Positions 26,298 to 38,363 of a stretch of 64,000 nt of DNA are shown here, piece after piece. Source of the stretch: Lycocorax pyrrhopterus obiensis (Eukaryota; Chordata; Aves; Passeriformes; Paradisaeidae); contig JACSVZ010000014.1 of the NCBI GenBank assembly GCA_014706295.1, positions 74,413,935-74,477,934 of the forward strand, read 5' to 3'. The notes beneath the pieces were generated by a model. It saw only the letters and a list, made by a program, of their open reading frames with translations. It had not been told where the DNA came from and ran no database searches. The position numbers and the translations under genes were made by a program. The stretch's first letter is position 1, and the number at the start of each line of letters is the position of its first letter.

Positions 26298-29200
26298 CTG
26301 GATTACTAATGTATTACAATCCAGTCTCCTCTGTATTGTGCAATATAAAAATAAATAACCTACCACAACCTGTGTTGGCATCCCAAAGCTGCCAATCTTA
26401 TACAAAACTTTGATTTCATTAAATCAGGTCATTGATGTATCAGTGATTGAAGGAGAGAAATTGTGTTACCGAGTTACCAATACCATGTCATATCATAAAA
26501 ATATTTCTTGGTGATTTTCTTTCCAATCCGATATCTAAACCAAAGATCAAAGGAATATTTTAACATGGGAAATAGCAATAGAAAATACGTCCCTTACCAT
26601 TTCAGAAGATTATGAGAATGTCAGAGAATAGTTCATTTTCCCTACACTTTTTTTTCCTGTATCATAAGCCTGGAGACATGAGGTGATGGTGCTCTAGAAA
26701 TACTGTCCTTGTCTCTTCCATTGCTTTTCTACACTATTTCTGTCTTTTCTCCCATTTTCTCTCACTGTGTCCTTCTTCCTTCATATGATTCTGAATAGTT
26801 AGGGGTTTGGGGTTTTTTTCTCTGTCAACTCCTGGAGATTGTCAGTGCTCTAGTGTAATATCTGGAGGTTTTTTTAATATGTTACATATACCATGGCTGC
26901 ATGATTTTCTTTTGATGGCTTATAAATCTGCATCCTTGTTAGTAGGTAATGTAGTTCAATAGGCATAGATTTGCAGGTCAAATCAGTTAGTGCTGAGGAC
27001 CCAACATCCCCATTACTCATGTTGCAAGAAGCTTTGACTCACACTAGACCTGGTCTGGGTCCAAATGCTGAGTCCATATAGCAGAAGCACCTGAAGTGTG
27101 AGACAAACTTCTGCTGCAGGTTCATCAGGAAGAAATTCAGTTCATGTGCGCTATAGACAATATGTGGAACAAGGCATTTCAACTAGGGACAGCCAGAAGG
27201 TTTTCTTCAAAAGCATGCTCTGGATCTGAATTCAAACACTAATATAGTCATATAACACATTTCAGCAAAACACTCCAAATTTGTTTCTTGCTTTGCAGCT
27301 TCAAAATTCTGATATTTTCCTTGTTTTTCACTTTCTTCTGCTCTTGTATGTAATTATCCAATAACTTTTTCTTGGAGTCATTCACAGGTGTACAGCGTAG
27401 GCAAAAGATATTACTGTTCTGATTTTCTGCCCCCTTTCATTTGCTTCTTGCATTTATAAAGAGTAGCAGGTTATCATGAAATTGTGACATCTACCTGGGA
27501 GAAGTTCCTGGTCATTCAAGCATTTTGTGTTTCTTGCATCTGAGAGTAATTCAGTAGAATATGGGAGATCTTGTCTTTTTCTTAACCTAGTACAGTGACA
27601 GCGTGCTTTAAAAGAGAATAAGTCATTTGTGACTTTGTATACTAGTTCTTGTGAAATGTCTGTGATAATTTGTTTTCTCTGTGGTTTGCTGTTATATTTT
27701 CAAGCTTTATATTATTTTGTAGAACTTTTTAAAAACTGTTTTCTCTGCCTCATCAGGAATCACTCTTCTTTGTTATTAGAATGTTACAACAGCACCAATA
27801 GTGAAATGTCATAACATTGCTCATTTTGTTTACCATAAACGCCTCACAATTTGTTGTGAAACCTGCGATTTTTAGTCTTCTCCACAATAGCAAAAGTAAG
27901 ATTATAAGAAGAAACAGACAATGTTGGCATATACAGGTCATTAAAAGAATGTATGAATATTATTTCTTTAAAGCTGAAGACTGAAGTCTGCGTCTTATGG
28001 CAGTCAGCAGCAGTGGTCTATCTTTTCTTCTGTAAACAAACTGAAATGCATTTGATAACTAAAAATCACCACCAACGATTGTAGATTTCCAGGAAGAATT
28101 CAGTTTATTAATGTTTTTTTTAAATAAGCTGAACTGTGTAATGTTGATATTAAAACCACTGAAAGCAGGATCCTCAATGTTGCACAAATGAAAGCAATCC
28201 AGTGTCTCATTTACATTCCTCTTCTGCTGTCTGCAGCAGATCTATAAATAGAATAGGCTACACACAGAAATTTATTATTGCAGCTGATAGCAATTTTCTT
28301 TTGCCAAGGTGTCTGGAGGCATTATTCATGAGATTCATTCTTGTAGACTCGCAAGCTGAGATCCTCACTCCCCAGCTCAGCAGGTGGTCAGTTTAGGAAC
28401 ACACTAATCAACTGCACAAGGACTGTCACAAGACTTACTAATTTCCCTCTTTTAAAAAATATAGGAGGTCTTTCAGCTCCAGATTGTTTTCTTTAACCTG
28501 ATTGCATGGATATTATAAGCAGATAATGGATTTTTAGAAATCACCTGTATTTGACATCAGTGCTCATCCTAATGTTTATACTATTATTGGAAAACCAAAA
28601 TGAGTGTGATTTGATGCAACATACACCATGTCTTCTGCATTCATACCCACGGGCACATGTGACCTTATCAAGTATAAAGCAGACGTGTTTCTGTTCAATA
28701 CGGAGGATGTACATGAATACTGAGCAATCACATGAACTGACCTATCTAGCTGTCATCTAATTTTGGCCATAACATAGGGGGAAAATCAAATAAGACCTTT
28801 TTAGGAATTATATTTATAATAAGTGATAGATGGAAACGTCTTGCACTCTTTTGTTTTCCTATCTTCTTTTGGTTTTCCTACCATATCTGTCATTGTGCTA
28901 TCTTTGAATACTATTAAAAAAGGTACAACAAGAATATGCACATTTCTAAATGCTGGTTTTGTCACCCCTCAAGACTGATTACAACTTATTTTTATCCTTG
29001 CCTATTCTAATATTCTTTCTGTGACTGAGAACATAAGTTATATGATAGCAGAGATATTACCTGTTTATTCTGTTTCAATTTCAATATAATCACTACTGCA
29101 AGTGTTCATATTTCAGGATTTTTTACCTCCTACTGTATACATTCAAGCTATAGGTTTTACCTGAATATACAAATGATGTTTCCATTTGCAAAATAAACTA

Positions 29201-29583
29201 GTAACCTTCATTTTTTGTTCTCACATACTTTCATTTTTTCAGACATAATAGAAGACCTGTCTTCCTGTAGCGGTTGTTTTGACTATGCTATGAAAGCATC
29301 AGCACAAACAACTAGTGAGACATTAGAAAAGTCACATATCTCACCCTGAAAAGAAAGATAAATTAAAATATTAAATTAAACCCAAAAGAAACTGTCAACT
29401 CAAGTCACCAATAAGGCATTCAGGCATGTCTAATGGCAGGAACACTAGTAAAATAAAGAGACCTATTACAACTGTAAGCCAGATGCCACAGATTTTCTGT
29501 TAGTGTAAAACCTATTCTTCTTGTTTTGAGTGTATTTTGGTACTTATACTTTTTTTGTTGTTGTTTTAATTTAAATCTGCAAG

Positions 29584-29756
29584 TGATGAAGAAAATTGGT
29601 ATTGTGAATGCCCTAAACTCTACACTGGAAAACTCTGCCAGTTTGCGACTTGTGATGAAAATCCATGTGGAAATGGTGCTACATGTTTTCCAAAGTCCAG
29701 GCGAGATGTTGTTTGCTTGTGCCCATATGGAAGGTCTGGAATTCTCTGCAGTGATG
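29584..29756 (+). CDS. EYS: EYS exon: EGF-like modules
   Basis: EYS is a secreted extracellular-matrix protein of photoreceptors, needed for retinal integrity in species that keep the gene. This 173-bp exon begins after an AG at 29582-29583, with one base completing a codon split by the intron. It then encodes DEENWYCEC..., the last cysteines of an EGF-like module, followed by a complete EGF-like module with six cysteines (core C-DENP-C-GNGAT-C, then VVCLCPYGRSGILC). It ends with G followed by the donor gtaaga, leaving one base for the next codon. Order and sequence closely follow human EYS as I remember it. There is no frame damage. A 160-codon open frame on the opposite strand is a shadow of this exon. 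Confidence 0.95.
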
Positions 29757-30880
29757 GTAAGAACCATATTCTTCATGCATTGGTCGTAGTTTCTATCATT
29801 TATAGAAGCTGTAGTAAGAAACAAGTCAAATGCTTTGGAGGTAAGACACTGAAAGTCACCACCTCCCCACCTAAAAACAGCCCAAAGTCCAATCACAGAC
29901 AAAGAATGGCTGAGCTGATCACCGTTCCCATATGTTGTTTCATAAAAGTTCCAGCCAGGGAAAGGGAGACAGAGGGATTAAAGAAGCTGAGACTTTACTT
30001 AGAGAAGCTGGGAAATACTGGGTAGCATCAGATGTTTTAGTAAATCGTCTGGAGAAAAGCTGAGAGATTCAAGTAAGAGCTCCTTTGGAGAAATTGATTT
30101 GTCCTGTAGTTTGATTTTTCCTCTGCTTAGGGAAGCATTACTTTGTACATCTTGCATATAAATGCAGTGTATAAAGAATACTTTCTGGATTATAAAAATA
30201 CCACAGTGTACCATAATTTGATTAATTTTTCAGGTCAAAAAGAAGAACAAATTAACATTTACTAAGTGCTTTGCTATGAAACAGGAGATGGGATGAAAGG
30301 AAAATAATAAAGCAAAGTAAACAGGTCACTTTGACTAAGATTATCAAAGGAAGGACTTTTATTCCTTGAGCATTGATTATAATGATTGTTCTAGGTCAAA
30401 AATTCCTGTGTGTCAACATCCAAGGTAATCTTTTCCCCTAACAATGAACGTAGCAAGAAATAATGATTGAAAAACCCACACATAGAAAATAATCACTGGT
30501 TCTGAGCTTGTTTAGTGGTGCACATGAAGTGTCTTTTCAAATAAATATTAAACAACAATCAGGTTGGTTTTGTCATATCATGTAGATATTTAAGTCTTAT
30601 GCAAACTTTTTATTTTCAAAATTTTCAGTAGATGAACATTTATGTTTTTTCTATTTTCACCTAACCATGATACTTGATAGCAAATAGAAGAGGTGAGTAT
30701 ATGAAACACGTATGGTACTTTCTTGGTAACCTTTCCTAGCTTGCAGTAGCAATATACTGGGACTTCATTTGCTGTATTTCTAGTCATCCAGGCTGTGTTT
30801 CTTTGTTCCTTCTCAATTCCACTGCATCCTCTTTAAAATGAGGCTTCAGAGCTGATTCAGGGTGATATATTCAAGGTGTG

Positions 30881-31892
30881 TGTGGTGGGTTGACCTGAAT
30901 TGACAGACAGCCTGTTAAACTAATTACGCTTCTCTCAATTTCACATATTTAAACCGCGTGGGCAGCCGGGATTTTAGGGAGGTTTTTCCGTTCCAGCTTG
31001 GTGCCGGGGCGGGACGGAGGGGGGCCCTCAGAGCCCAGGGCCCTGCCGGGCCGGGCCGGGGGCCCCTGCCCCTCCTGCCCCCCCTGCCCCCCCACTCCCA
31101 CCGCAGCACGGACCCTGGGTCACTGGGAAGGGAACTATGGAGCCGTCCCACGCAGTTTTCTTAAGAAGCCGGTGGGAGCTTCCAGCCTACACCCAGCACA
31201 CTTCACGCTGAACTGAAGCGAATACCGTGCAGTGAGCGGCGCAGGGAGAGCAGGGGGCTCTCCTCACCGTGGACTCTGACCGGTAACAGCAACTTCAGAG
31301 GCAGAGAGAGAAGCAGAAAGCTGATCACGTGGGACGAAGCTCCAAAGCCTCTAAAGATGGCTTCGGAAGAGAGCAGAGGGCGGTGCCGCGCTTCCCGTGC
31401 GCAGCTTAAAATGCTTCTTGCAATGCCATGGTAAACACTGTAATATCATAACTGTCTCTTTAATCCATTTAAAGTACATGGGGGGATGGGCAGTTCACGT
31501 GTGGCTTGCAAAAGTTAAAAAAGTGCCTATGCCAGTTTCTTTAAAAGCCAAGAAAAAGAAGGGTTTTTTAAAGACTGGGGGCGAAAAAACTTTTGCATTC
31601 AAGCCAAAATAACTCATCCTTAAAAAATTAATAACCCCATGTAATGGTCCATGTCTTGCAGTGTAACAAAGCTGTGAGTTTTCATGGAAGAGATGTGTCA
31701 CACCACAGCAGTTTTTTGTCCTTGTTTCTCTTCTTAAGTCTGTTAGTAAACTTCTTACAGTCTGTAAGTTTTGTCCCTGCTTTGTTTTCTCCTAATTTTT
31801 CCCTCACAAAAAAAAAAAAAAATCCGTATTTCAAGCTAAAACCCCTACACTAATTGGTGTTTCTGCCCGTTTTCCAAATTCAACCTGCGACA
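30881..31892 (+). mobile_element. GC-rich solo LTR with 5-bp target duplication
   Basis: The element begins TGTGGTGGGTTGACC and ends TTCAACCTGCGACA, giving short imperfect inverted ends (10 of 13 positions). It is flanked by GTGTG on both sides (30876-30880 and 31893-31897). A TATA-like ATATTTAAA lies at 30945-30953, followed by a very GC- and CpG-rich stretch (about 30955-31400) and then an AT-rich second half with an A15 run near 31807. This is the layout of an LTR with a strong promoter region. The type is one I recall from songbirds, but I cannot name the family. With 1,012 bp and short inverted ends, a DNA transposon cannot be wholly excluded; the TATA box and TG/CA ends favour an LTR. 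Confidence 0.8.
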
Positions 31893-33785
31893 GTGTGTTA
31901 ATGCCACTGCTTTATACAGTGGTATTTGACATTTTTCTGTTTTACTCTCTGCCCTTTACTTAACCAATTCTTCCATTCCATTGTCTTTTATGAGTACCCT
32001 GATGTATTCGTGGAAGTGCTTATTAAAACATCTGGCACCTCTTCCTTTGAATGCTGATGGCAAGGTCAGAGCCCACCGCTCTGTATTTGAGGCTAGGACT
32101 GTTCCCATAATCTACCCCAATTTACATCTGCCAACACTGAGTATCATCTAATGCTTTTTCTCTGTACTTGTTCAATGAAGCTCTTCTGCAACTCTTTGTA
32201 TTTAACTGTCTCTAAATTAAGAGACTACATAAAAGTTGAGAGCCTAAACTGAGAAATTCAGAAATTCAGTAGTTTGATTAGACTACAAAACTGAAGTCTT
32301 TGAAAGAACAGAAAGATTTAATTTTAATGAATGGAAAGGGAAAACTATCTGGATCATCACGATAAGCAAGCAAAACAGGAAAGAACACACAGCTTTATAG
32401 GACAGAGTATAAATCCAAGGCAATAAGCCCACAACATAAGAAACTATTATTGCAATATGAAAAATTATTTTCTTGAACTGTGTCATAAGAATTTAGAAGG
32501 AATAGAAATAAACTGAGCACAGAGAGAAGTCTTAAAATGAGCTGAAAAAGGCCCCTTCACCACATTTTCTGAAACAAGGAAGAGAGAGGGAGAGCCACAA
32601 TGCAGTGGAGGCTGGATGTACCCTTATGGATAGCCCTAGCAGCATCAAAGCCATACTTTTGGGGAGATATTTGAAGATAATGATAGATTGCCTAATTAAA
32701 ATGGTAGAACAATTTAAATTATTTTAGAAGCAGAAGGCAAACTTAATTGTTTACTGTGACAAAATGTGTGTCCCAGATAATAAATTTAATAGAAAGAAAT
32801 GGTCCATAAAAATTAAGGCATAGAAGCACACATTTTAAATGAATCATCTTTTGTTTAAGATACGAAATAATATTGTCTCTACTATTCAGATTATAACCTA
32901 ATGCTTGCTACTTTGTGTCTGAAACACTGAAGAAAAGCTGTTTATCAAAATGTTTATCAAATAATAGTTGGTCTTCATCAACACAAAACAAGCAAGATGT
33001 CACAGTGATTATTTGATAAAATGAGTATAACTAATGTGCCAAATAGAATTGCAATATTGTGCCAGCTTGGCTGCTCCTACAAATAGAGATTATTTACGAA
33101 AGACAAAGGATGAATAAAGATATGGACAGAGCCATAAATGAGCTCACAGATACAGATCTTGCATGTATGAGAGCTCCAATTGCCGTCTGTTAAGGATTGG
33201 AAATCACACTAAGAACAACAGCAATCTTTAGAAGTATGTCAGGAAAAGTTATAATAAAACTATTGCCATTATTAAACGAAAACAAAACAAAAATAGAAAA
33301 AAAAAAAAGGAAGAAAATCCAAATTGCTTGACATGACAAGTTAAAAATACATCATTTTATGGGAAATGCATAACATTCAAAAAGTGAGGAAAATTATAGG
33401 ACTATTGTAAATATGACAAATGAGGCAAAAATGAAAGGACAGATAGTGTCTTCTGTTAGACAAACCTATATAAATATGGAAAAATTGACAAGGTCTGGGA
33501 CTAACAAGGACTTTTCGTACGTTTCTGAATCGGATGGAACATACTGCAGTCTAAGCAGGCTGGTAACAATGGCTCTGAGTTTATTTGAGTTATGTTATGC
33601 TTGTTTCAGACATCAATAAAAGCTTCCTAAAAGCATGTCCATTTTTCCAAAAATACATAGCAAGATGCATTATCTCTCGCTACACATTTTTCTTGCTTTT
33701 ATGACTAGATGACCACATTACTTTGACTGCAAGTTGACCATTATACATTGAAATGTCTCTCAAGAACCTGTGCAGCTACAGCGTA

Positions 33786-34330
33786 ATGGGCCATGGGGAG
33801 GGGGATGATAATACAAAACAGAAGAGGACAGGCCATGTTGGTCAGGTGGAGGACAGGGCCAGACAAGCATTCTGACCAGCCAACTGGTTACGTGGGACTG
33901 GCCCTTTTTGTCTCTGAATCTCTCTGTTTTCCACACTTGTTCCCCACCGAAATCACCTAATTTCCTCCTTTAGACATCCATAAGTCCCATGCTATTCCAA
34001 AATGCTCTTCACTACATCCCATGATGTGTCCCACTCCCCATGGCAGTTACACCCCTCTGTCCAAAAAGTGGTCCAGTGTTGACTCATCATGGGGTGTGTC
34101 ACACCTTGGCACTAGGTAGCCTGAGAGCCCTGGGAGGGGTCTGGACAAGGTGTTCCTTCCTCTGAGTCCTTAATTTGGACTCCTGTCTCCTGTTGTGCTC
34201 TGTGCTCCTCTGGGATTGTGGAGATGGACCTGTGATGGGCTGGTGGCTCCTAGGATAGGGCTGGGACGTGACCGTTGATTTGTGGAGTTAAATGCCTCCG
34301 TGACTTGCAGCTTGGCTGGGGGGGTGGTGT
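33786..34330. other. GC-rich unassigned block
   Basis: Base composition shifts from about 30% to over 50% GC here, with phrases such as 'ggggagggggatg', 'ctgggaggggtctgg' and 'ggctgggggggtggtg'. No frame, CR1 or LTR signature could be recognised, and no clear ends or target duplication. It may be a decayed repeat or a regulatory island. Confidence 0.3.
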
Positions 34331-36163
34331 GGAGGGGAGGAAGACACCATCACTATGCAACACTTTGGAAAAGAGACTTTGTCTACATGGGCAGATTGAC
34401 TAATTCTCCCAAGTGACTTTGTTTTTTTAAGCTGCAGATAAGGGATCTATATCATTTAAGTGAGTCCAGTTATTGAGCTCTGGCTTTTCAGTAGATTTGT
34501 GTGAAAGCAGCCAGCATTCAAGCCCTTAGTCTGATAAATTTCCTTTCATATTTAAATTAGTAAAAAGTTCTTGCATTTTGTTTTTTGCAGGCTATAAATC
34601 TCCTCCAGTGTTTAGTATCACAGAGTGGATCACAGTTCTTAAATTGCTACCGTCTCTGTAATCAGCCTTTATTTCTTTTTTTTTCTATTTTTGTTAACTC
34701 TTCTATCTAAGCACAGAATGGAGGCGTTTCCTAGTTTGTACAGGAAATTGATACCGTCTGTAAAATATAAGATCAGTATGTTTGAAATATTGCAAGAAGT
34801 AATATAATGAATGAATATAATCTTGAATATAATGCAAGAAATGTTGCTATATAAGATGCAGAAATTTTAAATAGTAAATATCAGTGTATCATTTTACTGT
34901 GAAGTTGTAACGGCCTCCTAAATGCAAGTGAAGCAGGAATGGTTCTCATCAGGACTGGAAATGAACACCTGGACTTCTAAACTCTCTATGTTGTTGGTAA
35001 TTATATGTCGCACAAGAAAACGGGGCTGTTCTGGGAAGCTGTTGGTCATAACATGAGGCCTTTTGCTACGCCAAGAATCAAGAGCAAGCCCTTAGTAAGT
35101 ACGAATGCAAATTTAAAGGGAGAAGGATTTCAAAGGCATGTGCATTGCTAAGATAAGTAATTGTGTCATTTACAGTGTTTGACCAAACTTCAGTTGTTTA
35201 GTTTCACATATGTGGTTTACATATGTGACAACATGAAGCAAAGTCCTAACTGTGACACTGTATTTAGCAAACACACCCTGAAAAGGGTCATTCACAGCAC
35301 ACATTCCCAGCAATCTGTAAGGTTCTTCCTTGAAACATTTCTGAGCAGCACTTATGGTAGCGTTTCACAGTCCAAAGGATTCCAGCGGGTTTTCTGTAGG
35401 ATGTATTCCCCCATGTATAAAATTCATTTCAAAGTGTTGAAGTGGGAATAGTCACTTGCTTCAAGCTCTGTAGAGTGAAAATCAGCCTGCAAGCGAATTA
35501 TTTCTGTGCAGCTATGTTTGGCACGCAATGTCACCTTCAGAGTTGTTTGGGTCTGCAGACTGAATTGTGCAGTTCGGTGACAACAGATGCCCAAAAGGAA
35601 TTTCCTCAGCTAAAAAAATCTGCTTTGCAAGGTTCCTGGTCAGTGATAAAAGACCTCAGGGAATGCTGATCAGGGTTGCTCTTCTTACTGTTTAAGAGAA
35701 TTTATTTTCTGGGTCATTTTGTTTTCACTGGGCCTTAATTTCCCGCACCCCTCCAATGTGAGGAATGTCAGAAAAATTGTAAAAAACACACATAGGCACA
35801 CTCACACAGTATTAATATCACTGCTGTACCAACAGTTTTTCAGAATCATATTTTCATCCCTGAGCAGTGAAATCACTTTTATTATTTTGAATTTCAATTC
35901 CCAAAGTATAACTCTGATGACTCCATGATTACTGATGCCACAGGACAAGTAAAAGGAATCCATAAGTCCTGGAGGTGGGGAGGGGAAGGCATATACCTGA
36001 ATGACCCATTAAGTGGATCACTGACTCCTGATACAACAGTCTCCCAGACTTCATGAGTATTTTAATACCACCTTGAACCCTCATTTGGCACTGCACCACC
36101 CTGCAGCTCCAGCACCCATTATATTTTCCTCCTTGGACTTCCCAGAGTTTCCAGCGAGAAAAG

Positions 36164-37572
36164 TGGGTTTGCATGGCAAGGTTACCCTACAGCCCATGGT
36201 TAAGGCCATGGTGAGGCAGCTGTCCCTCTCCAGCCCATGGAGGCCCACAATGGAGAAGATATCCACCTGCAGGCCATGGAGGATCCCAGGCTGTGACCCA
36301 CGGGAAGCCTGCACTGTAGCAGAGTTTGGCAGGACCTGTGGACCCATGAAGAGAAGAGCCCACACTGGAGCAGGTTTGATGGCAGGACTTGTGACCCTGT
36401 GGGAAACCCACACTGGGAAGAACTGTAGCCCGTGGAAAAAATTCACGCTGGAGAAGTTCATGGAGGACTCTCTCCCATGGGAGGGACCCCACACTGGAAC
36501 AGGGGAAGACTATGAATAGTCCTTTCACTGAGGAGGAGGGAGTGGCAGAGGCCTCATCCACAACCCTTGTGCCCCATCACCCTATGCCAGTCGTAAGGGA
36601 GAGAGAAGTAGAGACTTCAGAATTCAGAAGTGAAGTTGAACCCAGGAAGAAGGGAAGGGATGGGGGCAAATGTTTTAAAAACTGGTTTTATTTCTCATTA
36701 CCCTACTCTCATTTGATTGACAATTTTTCCCCAAGTCGAGCCTGTTTTTCCCATGACAATAACTGGTTGTCACGAGATGGGCACAGACAAGCCCTGCCTT
36801 AGTCTCAGAATTCAGCAGCAGTTTAAATTTAAGGAATCACTCTGGTCTGCAAGTTCTAATGATGGCAAATCAGATCTATTTATAAAATGAATAATTTCTT
36901 AAACAGACAAGAGACAACAGATGAAAGATCTTAATCAGAATTACTTCCTACACAGTATAAAACTAAAGAACTACTAGCAGATTACAGCATAACATAAAAC
37001 GGTGCACTACATCAAAGGACCTACATTAAAGCTAGCAAAAGAAATAGTATTGATTAGGAGTCAAATGTAACTTACCACTGAAATGACGACAATGTGCACA
37101 GATTCCTTCACTCAACCCCTGGGGGAGTAACTGTGAAGCGTCCCTACTCATGGGAGAAACTCCACACAGTTCCAGGAAAATGTACAGGTTTCTGCTTTGT
37201 GAAAGTTTGGAGTGGCTTTTGTGGTCGTAAAGTGAGGTGGCTGTCAGTCAGAAATCTGACTTATCTTCCCAGATCTCACTTCAACAGCAAGATGTTTATT
37301 GGTAGCCGGGAGGTGCCAGGCCAGGGTTATCCCCATAGTGCCAAAATAACTCACTACAAGACAGCTTGCCCTGCTTGAGTTATCTGAGGGGTTAAGTAAC
37401 AATAGATAAGTTTGGTGGGGGGCGCGATGCCCTGCTACACTGGTGAGTGATATTTCCCTGTCTTTATCACAAGCCACAAAATTTTATTCTAGTTTCTCTG
37501 TCCATCTGAGGAGGGGAGTGACTTAGCTGCTTTGATGGGCAGCTGGTGTCCAGCCAGGGTCAACCTGCCACA
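36164..37572 (+). mobile_element. Minisatellite LTR (sense), interrupted by a nested LTR
   Basis: This copy belongs to the same family as 23823-24610 but in the opposite orientation. It starts TGGGTTTGCATGGCAAGG and appears to have lost much of its 5' region. Degenerate repeats around 'cccacactggagcagg' run from about 36180 to 36500. A block near 36690 (tttatttctcattaccctac) precedes the likely R/U5 part, and the 3' end 'ccagccagggtcaacctg' lies at about 37550-37572. Bases 36768-37439 are a younger insertion (described separately). Removing that insertion restores the family order '...ataactggt' followed by 'gagtgatatttccctg'. No outer duplication was identified. Confidence 0.75.
36768..37439. 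mobile_element. LTR nested inside another LTR
   Basis: This 672-bp insertion begins TGTCACGAGATGG and ends GATGCCCTGCTACA. It is flanked by a perfect 5-bp repeat, CTGGT at 36763-36767 and CTGGT at 37440-37444. The host LTR resumes exactly after the second copy. TG/CA ends plus the duplication identify a retroviral LTR. The reverse strand contains AATAAA (TTTATT at 37295-37300 on the plus strand), which weakly suggests minus orientation. Its family was not recognised. Confidence 0.75.
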
Positions 37573-37679
37573 GCTTGGAAGACTGTAAAGTACAATACTT
37601 GGTAGTAATTTCCATTCCTTTTTCAATATTGTCTTTGCAAATAATTTGTCTTTGCAACAGCCCTGTGTATCACTTAGGG

Positions 37680-38363
37680 AAGACTGGTTTGAGAGCTGCT
37701 CAAATGAAAGGAATTTGAGGTTGCTGGTCAACAGCTGGCTGAACATGAGCCAGGTGTGCCCAGGTGACCAAGAAGGCCAATGGCATCCTGGCCTGGATCA
37801 GCAATAGTGTGGCCAGCAGGACCAGGGCTGTATCTGTTCCCCTGTACTCGGCACTGGTGAGGCCACGCCAAAAATGCTGTGTTCAGTTCTGGGCCTCTCA
37901 CCAAAAAAGACATTGAGGTGCTGGAATGTGTCCAGAGAAGGGCAATGAAACTAGTGAAGGGTCTGGAAAACAGGTCCTATGAGGAGCAGCTGAGGAAACT
38001 GTGGTTGCTTAGTCTGGGGAAGACTCAGGGGGAACCTCATTGCTTTTTACAGCTACCTGAAAGGAGGCTGTAGCGAGGTGGGGGTCAGCCTCTTCCGCCA
38101 TGTCTCAAGGGGCAGTACAAGAGGAAATGTCCATAAATTGTACCATGGGAGATTCAGATTAGACATTACCAAAAAAATATCATTGAAAGAGTAGTTAGGC
38201 ATTGGAAGGTGGTGGAAGTCACCATCTCTGGAAGTGTTTGAGAGGCATCTGGATGTGACACTTGGGGATGTGGTGATTATGGTGGTCTGGGGTTTTGGCT
38301 GGACTGGATGATTGTGAAGGTCTCTTCAAACCTTGATGATTCTGTAATTCTGTGAGTCTGTGA
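37680..38363 (+). mobile_element. CR1 LINE, 3' part
   Basis: About 680 bp of CR1 in sense orientation. It covers the end of the reverse-transcriptase frame ('caacagctggctgaacatgag', 'aagaaggccaatggcatcct', 'gaaaggaggctgtagcgagg') and the 3' untranslated tail ending 'attctgtgagtctgtga'. The coding part is broken by frameshifts and stops, so it cannot mobilise. It lies about 110 bp downstream of the minisatellite LTR. Confidence 0.93.

Larger units (their letters stand above)
1..29583 (+). other. EYS: EYS intron, 5' end probably at base 1
   Basis: This is the intron before the first visible EYS exon. It ends at the AG of 29582-29583, after a T-rich stretch, and enters the coding frame after two bases of a codon. 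The window begins with GTAAGT, which would make base 1 the donor, but the upstream exon cannot be seen. Recognisable contents are CR1 fragments at 4685-4853 and 25319-25372, LTRs at 12340-12836, 23823-24610 and 25653-26297, and unassigned repeat-like blocks at 9450-10110 and 11590-12339. Elsewhere I see only AT-rich unique-looking sequence, short tandem duplications and homopolymer tracts. None of the many short open frames has a recognisable domain. Confidence 0.75.

Noticed and set aside
29420..29902. A 160-codon open frame on the minus strand
   Set aside because: It overlaps the EYS EGF exon and its flanks on the opposite strand; it has no domain and is a shadow of real coding sequence.
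36073..36561. Overlapping open frames of 124-148 codons on both strands
   Set aside because: These come from the minisatellite repeats of the LTR at 36164, not from a gene.
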